Shown here in pieces: positions 10,794 through 18,843 of a stretch of 64,000 nucleotides of DNA. The notes beneath the pieces were generated by a model. The model was not told the DNA's origin, made no database searches, and worked only from the letters and a program-made list of their open reading frames with translations. The stretch spans positions 186,001-250,000 of the forward strand of contig CAWEGR010000007.1 of NCBI GenBank assembly GCA_963808775.1. The letters are read 5' to 3'. A program made the position numbers and the translations under genes. This stretch comes from JACVRW01 sp963808775. Lineage in GTDB: Bacteria > Actinomycetota > Thermoleophilia > Solirubrobacterales > Thermoleophilaceae. Positions within the stretch are counted from its first letter, which is position 1, and every line of letters starts with the position of its first letter.

Positions 10794-11552
10794 ATGGGCA
10801 GCGTCCTCGCGATCGCAAACCAGAAGGGCGGGGTGGGCAAGACCACCACCGCCGTCAACCTCGCCGCCAGCGTGGCGGACGCCGGTTACCCGACCCTGCT
10901 CGTCGACCTCGACCCGCAGTGCAACGCGACGGTCGCCCTCGGCCTGCCGAAGGACGGATCGCCGAACGTCTACGGCTGCCTGGCGGGCGACCTCACGCTG
11001 AGCGCCGCGGCCGTCCCGAGCGGCGTCGAGCGTCTCGACGTGGTTCCGTCAACGCCCGAACTTGCCGGCGCGAACGTCGAGCTGCCCCGCATCGCGGGCT
11101 CGGAGACGCGCCTGCGCGAGCGGGTCGGCGACGTCCGCGAGCGCTACCTGTTCACGCTCCTCGACTGCCCGCCGTCACTCGGGCCGATCACCGTCAACGC
11201 GCTCGTCGCGGCCGACAAGGTGATCGTCCCCGTGCAGACGGAGTACTTCGCGCTCGAGGGGCTGGCGCAGATGCTCGACACGCTCGGGCTGATCCAGCGG
11301 GAGCTCAACCCGAGGTTGACGGTCGCCGGGATGATCCTGACGATGCACGACGGCCGCACGCGCCTCGCGCGCGACGTCGAGCGCGAGGTGCGCGAGCACT
11401 TCCCGGAGCTCGTCTTCGACACGGTCGTGCCGCGCAACGTCCGGCTCGGCGAGGCGCCGAGCTTCGGCGTCCCGGTGCTCCAGCACGCGCCGCAGAGCGC
11501 GGGCAGCGCGGCCTACCTGCGCCTGGCGAAGGAGGTGGCCGCCCGTGGCTGA
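10794..11552 (+). CDS. parA: Chromosome partitioning ATPase ParA/Soj
   Basis: Walker-type ATPase that binds DNA when ATP-bound and is stimulated by ParB to move origins apart. The deviant Walker A motif KGGVGKTT is at residues 11-18 after MGSVLAIANQ. TLLVDLDPQCNATVALG and FTLLDCPPSLGP are the next family motifs. At 252 aa it is a typical chromosomal ParA. The first ATG is in the expected place and the gene is followed 71 bases later by parB. The inverted repeat upstream may regulate it. Confidence 0.96.
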   Translation: MGSVLAIANQKGGVGKTTTAVNLAASVADAGYPTLLVDLDPQCNATVALGLPKDGSPNVYGCLAGDLTLSAAAVPSGVERLDVVPSTPELAGANVELPRIAGSETRLRERVGDVRERYLFTLLDCPPSLGPITVNALVAADKVIVPVQTEYFALEGLAQMLDTLGLIQRELNPRLTVAGMILTMHDGRTRLARDVEREVREHFPELVFDTVVPRNVRLGEAPSFGVPVLQHAPQSAGSAAYLRLAKEVAARG

Positions 11553-11623
11553 GCTCGCGCGCATGGTGAGCGGCTGCCCGGCGCAGGCGCCGGCCGAGGG
11601 CCTGATCGGAAGCGGAGGCCGGC

Positions 11624-12499
11624 GTGGCTGAGCGCGGCATGGGCCGGGGCCTGTCCGCGATCCTGCCGCAGGCGGCGGTGGGCGAGGAGGGCCTGCGGGA
11701 GATCCCGGTCGAGCTCGTGCGGCCCAACCCGCGCCAGCCGCGCAAGGACTTCGACGAGGGCGCGCTCGCGGAGCTCGCCGACTCGATCCGCGCCCGCGGC
11801 GTGCTGCAGCCGATCGTCGTCAGCGCGGTCGCGGGCGGAACCTACGAGCTGGTGGCGGGCGAGCGCAGGCTGCGCGCCGCCAGGCTCGCCGAGCTCGAGA
11901 CGGTCCCCGCGGTCGTGCGCGAGGCGGACGACTGGGAGCGGCTCGACCTGGCGCTCGCGGAGAACATGGCGCGGGTCGACCTGAACGCTGTCGAGGAGGC
12001 GCGTGCCTGCGCGATGCTCGTCGACGACCTCGGGCTGACGAAGGAGGAGGTCGGCCGGCGGGTGGGCCGCAGCAGGGTCGCGATCTCGAACCTGATCCGC
12101 CTGCTCGACCTGCCGGAGGATGCGCTCGAGCTGATCGAGGGCGGCGCGCTCAGCGAGGGCCACGGGCGCGCGCTCCTGATGTGCAAGGACCACGCGAAGC
12201 GCCGCAGCCTCGCCCTCGACGCGCGCGACAACGGCTGGTCCGTTCGCGAGACGGAGCGGCGCGCGCGCGAGGCCGAGCAGGGGGACCCGGCGCCGAGCCG
12301 TCCACGCGCGGTCATCCATCCCGATCTCGAGGAGGCGCTCGCGGCGGCGGAGGACGCGCTGTCGGCGGCGCTCGGCCGCGAGGTGAGGGTGCGGGCGAGG
12401 GGCGAGGGATGCCGGGTGGAGCTCGACTTCGACAGTCCCGCCGAGGCCGTCCGGTTCGCCGAGAGCAGGCTCGGCGGCGGCCTTCGCCGCGCCGCCTGA
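11624..12499 (+). CDS. parB: Chromosome partitioning protein ParB
   Basis: CTP-dependent DNA clamp that loads at parS and spreads. From the GTG start (MAERGMGRGLSAILP), the N-domain has NPRQPRKDFDE, the CTP-binding motif VAGERRLRAA and LAENMARVDLN. The central helix-turn-helix is VGRRVGRSRVAISNLIRLLD, and the C-terminal part (after residue 225) is the dimerisation domain. Length 291 aa is typical. A candidate target is the parS-like site inside dnaN at 5949-5962. Confidence 0.96.
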   Translation: MAERGMGRGLSAILPQAAVGEEGLREIPVELVRPNPRQPRKDFDEGALAELADSIRARGVLQPIVVSAVAGGTYELVAGERRLRAARLAELETVPAVVREADDWERLDLALAENMARVDLNAVEEARACAMLVDDLGLTKEEVGRRVGRSRVAISNLIRLLDLPEDALELIEGGALSEGHGRALLMCKDHAKRRSLALDARDNGWSVRETERRAREAEQGDPAPSRPRAVIHPDLEEALAAAEDALSAALGREVRVRARGEGCRVELDFDSPAEAVRFAESRLGGGLRRAA

Positions 12500-12516
12500 G
12501 GCCGTTCCCGCGCCGC

Positions 12517-12522
12517 TACAAT
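12517..12522 (+). promoter_or_regulatory. -10 element of tRNA-Ile promoter
   Basis: TACAAT, five of six bases of the -10 consensus, lies eleven bases ahead of the mature tRNA 5' end. No good -35 is seen in the GC-rich DNA upstream. Confidence 0.55.
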
Positions 12523-12532
12523 GGCGCGTCCC

Positions 12533-12606
12533 GGGCGATTAGCTCAGCCGGTTAGAGCGCGTCTCTGATAAGGACGAGGTCCCTGGTTCGAGTCCAGGAT
12601 CGCCCA
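12533..12606 (+). tRNA. tRNA-Ile (anticodon GAT)
   Basis: A 74-nt cloverleaf: acceptor GGGCGAT pairs with ATCGCCC, the D arm is GCTC...GAGC, the anticodon loop CTGATAA gives GAT, and the T arm is CCTGG TTCGAGT CCAGG. Discriminator base is A and the CCA end is not encoded. The RiPP-type locus begins directly at its 3' end, so the tRNA marks the boundary between the parAB genes and that locus. Confidence 0.97.
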
Positions 12607-13550
12607 TTGTTCCCGCTCGCCCATCGGGTGCCCCTCCGGACGGACGATGGCGCCGCGCTCGTGTTCCACCTCGGAGGCCGGCGGGTCAGGATCGAGGGTG
12701 ATCCGGACGCCGCGTTGCGGATCCTCGGGTTCTGCGACGGCAGCCGTTCGCCGGACGAGATCGCCGAGTGCGCGGACGTTCCGCCGGCTGACGTTGCGGC
12801 TCTGCTCGACGCGCTCGCGCGGGCGGGAGCCGTGGTCGACGCTCGCGAGTCCTGGCGCGTGTTTCACGATTGGACCTCGACCCACTCGGCGATGATCCAC
12901 CCGCTCGGTCCCGCGGACCTCGAGGCGGCGCGACCCGACGGAGGCGAGCCGGAAGCCGGAGCTGGCGCTCGACCCGGCCCGCGACGCGGACGGCCGAGCT
13001 CGCGGCCGGGAGGAGATCCTCGTCTCCGGATGGGACGGCGCGGCTCCCCGACTTCCAGGAGCTGTCGGCCATTCTCGCGGCAGCCTACGGCCGGAACGAC
13101 GAGGGTCGCCGGATGGTCCCGTCGGGTGGCGCTCTCGAGCCGCTCGTCCTGCACGTCGTGAGCCAGGGCGCGCCCTCGCCGCTCACGGCGGGCGCCTGGC
13201 GCCTCGCGCGATCGGGAGGGGGGCTCCACCGCGCTTCGCCGGCGGGCGAGGTCGCGCCGCTGAACGCGCTGTTCATCTCCGACCCCGTTGCCGATGGCCT
13301 GCTCGCCGCCGGGGGGCCCGTCGTGTTCATCTCCGCGGAGCTCGCGCGGACGGCGCGCAAGTACCAGGGCCGGGCGTACCGGCTCGCTCTGCTCGAGGCC
13401 GGCGCGGCCATGCAGAACGCCTATCTCGCCGCCGCTGAGCTGGATGTGCCGATCCGGGCGGTCTCCGGGTTCCACGAGCGCCGCGCCGCGGCCACGCTCG
13501 GGCTCGACGACGGCACGCTCTCCCTGATCGCGCTGGTTCTCGGCTCGTGA
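12607..13550 (+). CDS. SagB-type (azoline) dehydrogenase, frameshifted
   Basis: FMN-dependent dehydrogenase of the SagB/McbC nitroreductase-like family, which oxidises azolines to thiazoles or oxazoles in peptide natural products. The N-terminal 90 residues form a winged-helix/PqqD-like unit (ILGFCDGSRSPDEIAECADV, ALLDALARAGAVVD), a likely peptide-recognition element. Next comes FHDWTSTHSAMIHPL. The catalytic domain (RLPDFQELSAILAAAYG, MVPSGGALEPLVLHVVS, RKYQGRAYRLALLEAGAAMQ) is in another frame. One or two indels lie at about 12950-12995, where a short piece in the third frame (PELALDPARDADG) also fits the family. Starts are TTG 12607, abutting the tRNA, or GTG 12628. The stop overlaps the ycaO start. 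Confidence 0.82.
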
Positions 13551-15385
13551 CCGTCGCGAGCGGCCGGGGCCTCGCCTTCGAGCCTCGCTGGCTCGGAGCG
13601 GTCGTCCATGACGGCCTTGTCTTCGTGCGCCACATGCGCGAGGTGAGCGTCGAGCTCCCACGCCCGGCCGCCGGGGGGCGGCTGCTCGACGCGCTCGTGT
13701 CCGGGGTGGCGGATGACGGATCGGCGGCGAGCGCCGCCGGCCTCGCCGCGCCGGAGCTCGAGGAGCTGTGCGCGACGCTCGCGGGTGCCGGAGCCCTGGC
13801 GCCGGAACCGGCGGACGCGCCGCCTCTGCCGCCCGGCCGTCCCCTCGCCGAGGCGGTGCTCGTGGCGCGGGCCGGCGGCGCGCCGGACGGGCTGATCTGG
13901 ACAGGCGACGAGCTGCTCCACATCCCGAGCGAGGCGGACCCGCGCGATGCTCGCCGCGCCGTGCGGTTCCTGATCGCGGGCGCCACGCCACACGGCCGGG
14001 TGCGGGCCTATGGCCAGCTCGCGAGCATGGGCGGCAGCTCCGTCGCGGGGGATCGTCCGGACGCCGGTTTCGTGGAGGCCGCGCTCGCGGCGCTCGGCGA
14101 CCTCGACCCGTCGGCGTTCCACGTGATCGGATCCAAGCGGGACGGAGCGATCGAGGTCGCGTCCTGTGACGCCGCCCCGGGTGCGCGCGAGCCGCACCGG
14201 CTCGGACCCGTGCTCTCCGTGGGCCGTCTCACGCGCCGCGGCCCACGGGCCCCGCGCGGGCACCTGTACGGCGCCCGGTACGCGCACCCCAATCTCCTGC
14301 ATCCGGGGTCCGGGCACGGCTTTGCCACCGGCGTTCACAGGACGGACGAGCAGAACGCGAAACTCGTCGCGCGCGCCGAGGCCGTCGAGCGCTTCGCCGC
14401 CGGCGACATCTCGCCCTCGCGCCTCGTGCGCTCCCGAGCCGGCGACCTGCCGAACGCGGTCCTGCCGGCGGAGCTGCACGCGTACAACGAGCGGCAGCTC
14501 GCAGGGCCGCGAGCGGCGGAGGCGTACCGCCCGGACACCCGCTACCTCTGGATCCGCGCCGAGACCGCGACCGGCGAGGAGCGCATGGTCCCCGCCGCCT
14601 CGGTGATGCTGCCCTTCACCGATCCCGACGCCCCGCCCCTTCCTCGCGTGACGAGCTCGGGCATGGCCGTGCACCCCGACCGCGATGAGGCGCGCCGCCG
14701 GGCTCTCGCCGAGCTCGTCGAGCGCGACGCCTTCATGTGGACCTGGTTGCGGCGCGAGTCGCCGCCGCTCATCTCGACCGGGGAGCTCGATGGGCAGCTC
14801 GCGGAGCACGTCGAGGAACTCGACGGCGCCGGCCTTGGCGTCACTCTGCTCGACCTGACGCTCGACACCTGGCCCGTGGTCCTCTGCCTCCTCGACGGCG
14901 GCCCCGAGCTGGCGGTCGGCGCCTCGTGTGCCGCGACGGGCCGCGCCGCCGCGAGCCGCGCGCTCGTCGAGGCGTCGACCGTTCTCTGGCGGGACCCCGA
15001 GCAGGCCGGCGACCCGCCCCAGCCGGAGCAGGTCCTGACGGCGCTCGATCACCTCGAGTTTCAGCGCTCGCCGCTCGCGGGACCCGACCGAGCGTTTCTG
15101 ACCGCGTCGAGGGTCCGCGTGCCCGTCGACGCGCTGGGCGACTCCGACGAGCCGCTCGAGCGCGCGCTGGCCCGGATCTCGGAGCCGCTCTTCGTCGATC
15201 TCACGAGCCGGGAGACCTCGCCATTTCACGCGGTGCGAGCGCTCGTGCCCGGGCTTGTGCCCATGACCTTCGGATACGACAGGGAGCCCTTCGGCATGCC
15301 CCGGCTGGCCAGGCCCATCCGGTCACCGGGCCGAGACCTCGACCTGGCTACCGCTGGGCCTATACTGCCGCATCCCTTTCCGTAG
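13547..15385 (+). CDS. YcaO-type azoline cyclodehydratase
   Basis: ATP-dependent YcaO enzyme expected to cyclise Cys/Ser/Thr of a precursor peptide into azolines. Of its 612 residues, about 1-95 look like a PqqD-like docking domain (RLLDALVSGVADDGS, LEELCATLAGAGAL). About 95-235 is a divergent linker or partner-like region, and the rest is YcaO. ATP-site motifs are ARAEAVERFAAGD (E278, E281) and LAELVERDAFMWTW (E389, E392). The protein ends exactly in PHPFP, the PxPxP C-terminus seen in azoline-forming YcaO proteins. Its GTG overlaps the dehydrogenase stop (GTGA). No TfuA (thioamide partner) is nearby, and no separate E1-like protein is seen, so docking may be built in. Confidence 0.87.
   Translation: MTVASGRGLAFEPRWLGAVVHDGLVFVRHMREVSVELPRPAAGGRLLDALVSGVADDGSAASAAGLAAPELEELCATLAGAGALAPEPADAPPLPPGRPLAEAVLVARAGGAPDGLIWTGDELLHIPSEADPRDARRAVRFLIAGATPHGRVRAYGQLASMGGSSVAGDRPDAGFVEAALAALGDLDPSAFHVIGSKRDGAIEVASCDAAPGAREPHRLGPVLSVGRLTRRGPRAPRGHLYGARYAHPNLLHPGSGHGFATGVHRTDEQNAKLVARAEAVERFAAGDISPSRLVRSRAGDLPNAVLPAELHAYNERQLAGPRAAEAYRPDTRYLWIRAETATGEERMVPAASVMLPFTDPDAPPLPRVTSSGMAVHPDRDEARRRALAELVERDAFMWTWLRRESPPLISTGELDGQLAEHVEELDGAGLGVTLLDLTLDTWPVVLCLLDGGPELAVGASCAATGRAAASRALVEASTVLWRDPEQAGDPPQPEQVLTALDHLEFQRSPLAGPDRAFLTASRVRVPVDALGDSDEPLERALARISEPLFVDLTSRETSPFHAVRALVPGLVPMTFGYDREPFGMPRLARPIRSPGRDLDLATAGPILPHPFP
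15345..15366 (+). promoter_or_regulatory. Candidate promoter for the precursor gene
   Basis: TATACT at 15361-15366 matches five of six -10 bases, rare in DNA of this composition, and lies in the last codons of ycaO, 35 bases before the precursor ATG. TCGACC ending at 15344 is a four-of-six -35 at 16-base spacing. It would let the peptide be made in excess of its enzymes. Confidence 0.45.
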
Positions 15386-15401
15386 ACGAGGAGGCCGTTC
15401 G

Positions 15402-15629
15402 ATGGCTCGTTTCAAGGTGTCGGTGACCGATCAGCCGGAGGGACTCGGGAACCCGGTGGCGCTGAATTGCCCGCCCGACGGAACCCAGTCCGCGCGGGCG
15501 CAGGAGCCGACCGCTCTCAAGAGCACGCCTCCGTCCGAGCCGGCCGCGCTGAAGTCCCAGAGCTGTAACGAAGGGAATGTGCTGGCGCCCACCGCGGCCG
15601 GGTCGGCGGTGTCACCGCTCGCGGATTAG
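15402..15629 (+). CDS. Candidate RiPP precursor peptide
   Basis: A 75-aa protein directly after the YcaO gene with a perfect AGGAGG seven bases before its ATG. It is rich in Pro, Ala, Ser and Thr, has just two Cys (23 and 55), and starts MARFKVSVTDQPEGLGNPVA. An 11-residue repeat is visible: EPTALKS at 35-41 and EPAALKS at 46-52, the second running into QSCNEGN. Potential ring-forming residues include both Cys and about a dozen Ser/Thr. I do not recognise a known precursor family; the assignment rests on size, composition and position behind SagB and YcaO genes. Leader/core border cannot be seen; the C-terminal 25 residues or the repeat could be the modified part. Confidence 0.65.
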   Translation: MARFKVSVTDQPEGLGNPVALNCPPDGTQSARAQEPTALKSTPPSEPAALKSQSCNEGNVLAPTAAGSAVSPLAD

Positions 15630-17076
15630 CGCCCCCGCGCGGCCAGAGGTTCCGCCGGGCCCCTACCTGGTCGCGGGGCTCGCCCGCGCCGGCGCCGCCG
15701 CGGCTCACCTGTTGGCCGCGCGCCACGGACCCGGGGCCGTCAGCGCGTGGGAGAGCGCGCCGCGCGAGTCGTTGCGCCCCACGCTCGAGCGCCTGGAGGC
15801 GGCCGGGGTCCGCGTGGCCACGGGGCCCGGCGCATACAGGTCCCTGCCCGAGCCGCGAACGGTCGTGAAGAGCCCGGGGATCCGCCCCGACGCCCCGTTC
15901 CTGCGCGAGCTCACGGCCCGCGGCGCGACGGTCATCGACGAGGCGGAGCTGGCCTGGCGCTGCGACCGCCGGCCGTGGATCGGCGTGACCGGCACGAACG
16001 GCAAGGGCACGGTGGCGGGGTTGCTCGTCGACATCCTGCGCGCCGCCGGGGCCAGCCCGCTGCTCGCCGGGAACACGTACTTCGGCCCGCCCCTGTCCGC
16101 CGCCGTCGGCGAGCAGGCGGACATGGTGGTGGCCGAGCTGTCGAGCTTTCAGCTCGCCTTCTGCCCGTCGATGCTGCCGGAGGCCGCGGTGCTCACCAAC
16201 GTCGGGTTCGAACACTGGGAGCACCACGGCGGCCGGGCCGCCTACGAGGAGGCGAAGCGCGCTCTTTTCGTCCGCGGGGAGCGCCACGTCCCGGTCGCGG
16301 CGATCGGCGTCGACGATCCCGTGGGCGCGAGCCTCGTCGCCGAGTTGCGCGAGCTCGGCGCGCGGGTGGCGGGCTTCGGCCGGGCTCCCGGCGCGGACGT
16401 GCGCCTGACCGGCTGCGAGTGGGACCTGAGCAAGACCCGGCTCGAGTTCGAGACGCCGGCCGGCACGCAGCGGCTCGAGCTGCGGATGCCCGGCGAGCAC
16501 AACGCCCTGAACGCCCTCGCCGCGTTCACGCTGGCGGACCTCCTCGCGATCCCGCCGGCCGAGACGCGGCGCGCGATCGAGATGGCGGCCGCGCCGCCCG
16601 GCCGCTTCGAGCGGGTCATCGAGGGCCCGCCCTTCGACGTGATCGTCGACTACGCCCACAACGCCGCCGGGGCGGAGCGGGCGCTCGAGACGGCGCGCGG
16701 TGCGGCAGGCCGGGGACGCGGCAGGGTGATCGTGCTCGGCTCGATCGTCCCGACCTACGGCGCGGAGGAGCAGCACGCGCTCGGCATCGCGCTCGGCGCG
16801 GCCGACGAGCTCGTGCTGGCGGCCACGCGCTGGACGCCGGAGCAACCCCTCGAGGTGCCGACGAAGCTCGTCGAGGGGGCCCGCGACGCGGGCGCCGATC
16901 CACGGCTCGTCCCTGACCGCGAGGACGCCGTGGCGGCGGCGATCGGGATGGCCCGGCCCGGTGACCTGGTCCTGCTCACCGGGCGCGGCGATCGCAACCT
17001 CCGGCTGCTCGGCCGCGGCGACCGGCCGCTCGAGCGCAGGGACGCCGAGCTGGCGAGCGCGGTCGGTCCGGCATGA
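15577..17076 (+). CDS. Mur ligase family protein (MurD-like, non-canonical)
   Basis: ATP-dependent amide ligase of the Mur family. The N-terminal part is MurD-like: VAGLARAGAAAAHLLAA, then VVKSPGIRPDAPFLREL and AELSSFQLAF. The ATP loop is GVTGTNGKGTVAGLL, with GKG where MurD usually has GKT. The C-terminal part (MPGEHNALNALAAFT, IVDYAHNAAGAERALE) reads more like MurE. The only ATG in frame is 15577, inside the precursor gene, giving a 53-base overlap; a later non-ATG start near 15660 is possible. No other cell-wall (dcw) genes are nearby. It could be a second MurD or an enzyme tied to the RiPP locus; substrate unknown. Confidence 0.75.
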   Translation: MCWRPPRPGRRCHRSRISAPARPEVPPGPYLVAGLARAGAAAAHLLAARHGPGAVSAWESAPRESLRPTLERLEAAGVRVATGPGAYRSLPEPRTVVKSPGIRPDAPFLRELTARGATVIDEAELAWRCDRRPWIGVTGTNGKGTVAGLLVDILRAAGASPLLAGNTYFGPPLSAAVGEQADMVVAELSSFQLAFCPSMLPEAAVLTNVGFEHWEHHGGRAAYEEAKRALFVRGERHVPVAAIGVDDPVGASLVAELRELGARVAGFGRAPGADVRLTGCEWDLSKTRLEFETPAGTQRLELRMPGEHNALNALAAFTLADLLAIPPAETRRAIEMAAAPPGRFERVIEGPPFDVIVDYAHNAAGAERALETARGAAGRGRGRVIVLGSIVPTYGAEEQHALGIALGAADELVLAATRWTPEQPLEVPTKLVEGARDAGADPRLVPDREDAVAAAIGMARPGDLVLLTGRGDRNLRLLGRGDRPLERRDAELASAVGPA

Positions 17077-18261
17077 GGATCGTCCTCGGCACCGAGGAGC
17101 TGGCCGCCCTCGGCGGCACCCAGACGTATCTCGTGACGGTGGCGGAGCAGCTCGCGCGGCTGGGTCACGAGGTCCTGCTGGCCGCCCAGGTCCGCGGCGA
17201 GGCCGCTCAGATCGCCGAGCGCCGCGGCGTCCGGGTGCTCGCACCCGGGGACCTGCCGGAGCCGCTGTGACGCCGTCCTTGCCCAGGACGCTCCCTCCGC
17301 CTACGAGCTGGCGGGGCGCTACCCGGCGGCCCGCCGCGTCTACGTGGCGCACTCCACCGAGGTGAGCCTGCAGCTCGTCCCGCAGGTGGCCGACGTGGCC
17401 GCGGCGGTGGTGGTCATGAACGACCGGGTCGGCGCGCACGTCCGCTCGCTCGCCGTCCGGCCGCCGCAGCGCCGCCTGCGCCAGCCCATCGACCTGCAGC
17501 GCTTCGGCAGGGTCGGCGACCGCAGGAACGAGCGGGTCCGGGAGGTCGTCGTCTTCGGCAACGACCAGGGCGGGGAGGCGCTGCGCCGGATCAGGCGCGC
17601 CGTGGAGCGCCACGGAGCGCGGTTCCGCCTGATCGGCCGCCACGGCGAGGTCACCGCGACGCCCGACCTGGAGCTGGCGCGGGCGGATGTGGTGTGCGCA
17701 ATAGGGCGCTGTGCGCTCGAGGGCATGGCGGCCCGGCGAGCCGTCTACGTGACGGGGCCGGCCGGCACCGACGGCTGGCTGACCCCCGAGAGCTACGAGG
17801 CGATCGAGGCGGACGGCATCACGGGCAGGGCGACGGGCCGGCGCCTCGACGAGGAGGAGCTGCTCGCGTCGCTCGAGAGCTGGTCGCCGGCGCTCGGCGA
17901 CGCCGGGCGCGAGCTCGCCTATCGCCACCATGACGCCGCCGCGCACGCGCGCGAGCTCATGGCGCTCTGGGAGGAGCTCGACCCCGCCTCACCCCCCTCC
18001 GGCACGCCCCTCGAGGAGCTCGCGCGGCTCAGCCGGGCGCAGGCGCGCGCGGAGAGCCGCATCTTCGAGCTGACCGGGGAGGTGGGGCGCACGATGCGGG
18101 AGCGCGACGCCGCCCACGAGGAGCTCGTGAGCCTTCGAGCCGAGCTTCAGGCGCTCGTGGCCACCCGCCGCTGGAAGCTCGCGGGGCTCATCGCGCGCCC
18201 GCTCGACCTCGCCCGCAGCGCCCGTGACAGGCGGCGCGGCGGCTCTTCCGATCAGGTCTAG
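17073..18261 (+). CDS. Glycosyltransferase (GT4-like), one frameshift
   Basis: The start MRIVLGTEELAALGGTQTYL and VAEQLARLGHEV are typical of the donor-independent N-terminal half of GT-B glycosyltransferases. The frame ends at LPEPL with a stop at about 17270. One base over it continues as CDAVLAQDAPSAYELAGRYP and on to the end, so a one-base error near 17265 splits one gene. The C-terminal 80 residues are a coiled coil (SRIFELTGEVGRTMRERDAA) ending in the basic segment RRWKLAGLIARPLDLAR, seen on surface-polysaccharide transferases. Its ATG overlaps the Mur ligase stop. Acceptor unknown. Confidence 0.75.
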
Positions 18262-18275
18262 ACTGTCGAGCAGCC

Positions 18276-18767
18276 ATGCAGGAAATGGTCATCTACGGCG
18301 TCAGCTTCGACATGGTCGGCAAGCAGCCGATCGTGCTTCTGAAGACCCGCGACGGCAACAAGTTCCTCCCCATCTGGATCGGGCATCCGGAGGCGGCCGC
18401 GATCCTGATGAAGCTGCAGGGCGCGAACACGCCCCGCCCGATGACCCACGACCTGATCTCCGAGATGCTCTCGGAGCTCGAGATCGCCTGCACCCGGGTG
18501 GCGGTCACCGAGCTGCGCGAGAACACCTTCTACGCCGAGGTCACCCTCCGCCTGAACGGGCGCGAGCTCGCGATCGACTCGCGCCCCTCCGACGCCCTCG
18601 CCCTCGCGGTTCGCACCGGCGCGCCGATCTTCGCCGCCGAGGACGTGATCTCCGAGTCCGCGATCGAGTTCGAGCACGAGGTCGAGGACCAGGAGGAGGT
18701 CGTCGAGAAGTTCAAGGACTTCCTCGACAACGTCACGCCCGAGGACTTCGCGAGCGAGGATCAGTAG
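18276..18767 (+). CDS. Bifunctional nuclease-domain protein (DUF151)
   Basis: A 163-aa protein of the BFN/DUF151 family, reported as nucleases in plants and as a conserved protein of unknown role in many bacteria. Family motifs are FLPIWIGHPEAAAI, FYAEVTLRLNGRELAIDSR and PSDALALAVRTGAPIF. The acidic C-terminus (EDQEEVVEKFKDFLDNVTPE) is common in actinobacterial members. It is the last gene of the plus-strand run, 14 bases after the glycosyltransferase, and is followed by GC-rich hairpins. Confidence 0.88.
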   Translation: MQEMVIYGVSFDMVGKQPIVLLKTRDGNKFLPIWIGHPEAAAILMKLQGANTPRPMTHDLISEMLSELEIACTRVAVTELRENTFYAEVTLRLNGRELAIDSRPSDALALAVRTGAPIFAAEDVISESAIEFEHEVEDQEEVVEKFKDFLDNVTPEDFASEDQ

Positions 18768-18775
18768 TGGACGAG

Positions 18776-18796
18776 GCGGCCGGCTCGGCCGGCCGC
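18776..18796. terminator. GC-rich hairpin between convergent genes
   Basis: A perfect 9-bp stem GCGGCCGGC/GCCGGCCGC with a TCG loop. A second, similar hairpin (CGGCCGGC-T-GCCGGCCG) follows at about 18818-18834. They lie between the BFN gene and ddl, which point at each other. There is no T-run, so intrinsic termination is only probable. Confidence 0.45.
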
Positions 18797-18843
18797 GGAG
18801 TCATGGAGTAGTGGCACGGCCGGCTGCCGGCCGCGGGGTTCCG

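Noticed and set aside
12850..12870. parS-like half site TGTTTCACG inside the dehydrogenase gene
   Set aside because: Only half of the palindrome is present; the second half does not match.
13547..15385. YcaO as a thioamide-forming or ribosomal S12 modification enzyme
   Set aside because: No TfuA or RimO-type partner is nearby, and the PHPFP end plus the SagB neighbour point to azoline chemistry.
15517..17946. Long minus-strand open frame (809 codons) across the precursor, Mur ligase and glycosyltransferase
   Set aside because: Shadow of the plus-strand genes; composition is Arg/Ala/Gly/Pro without motifs.
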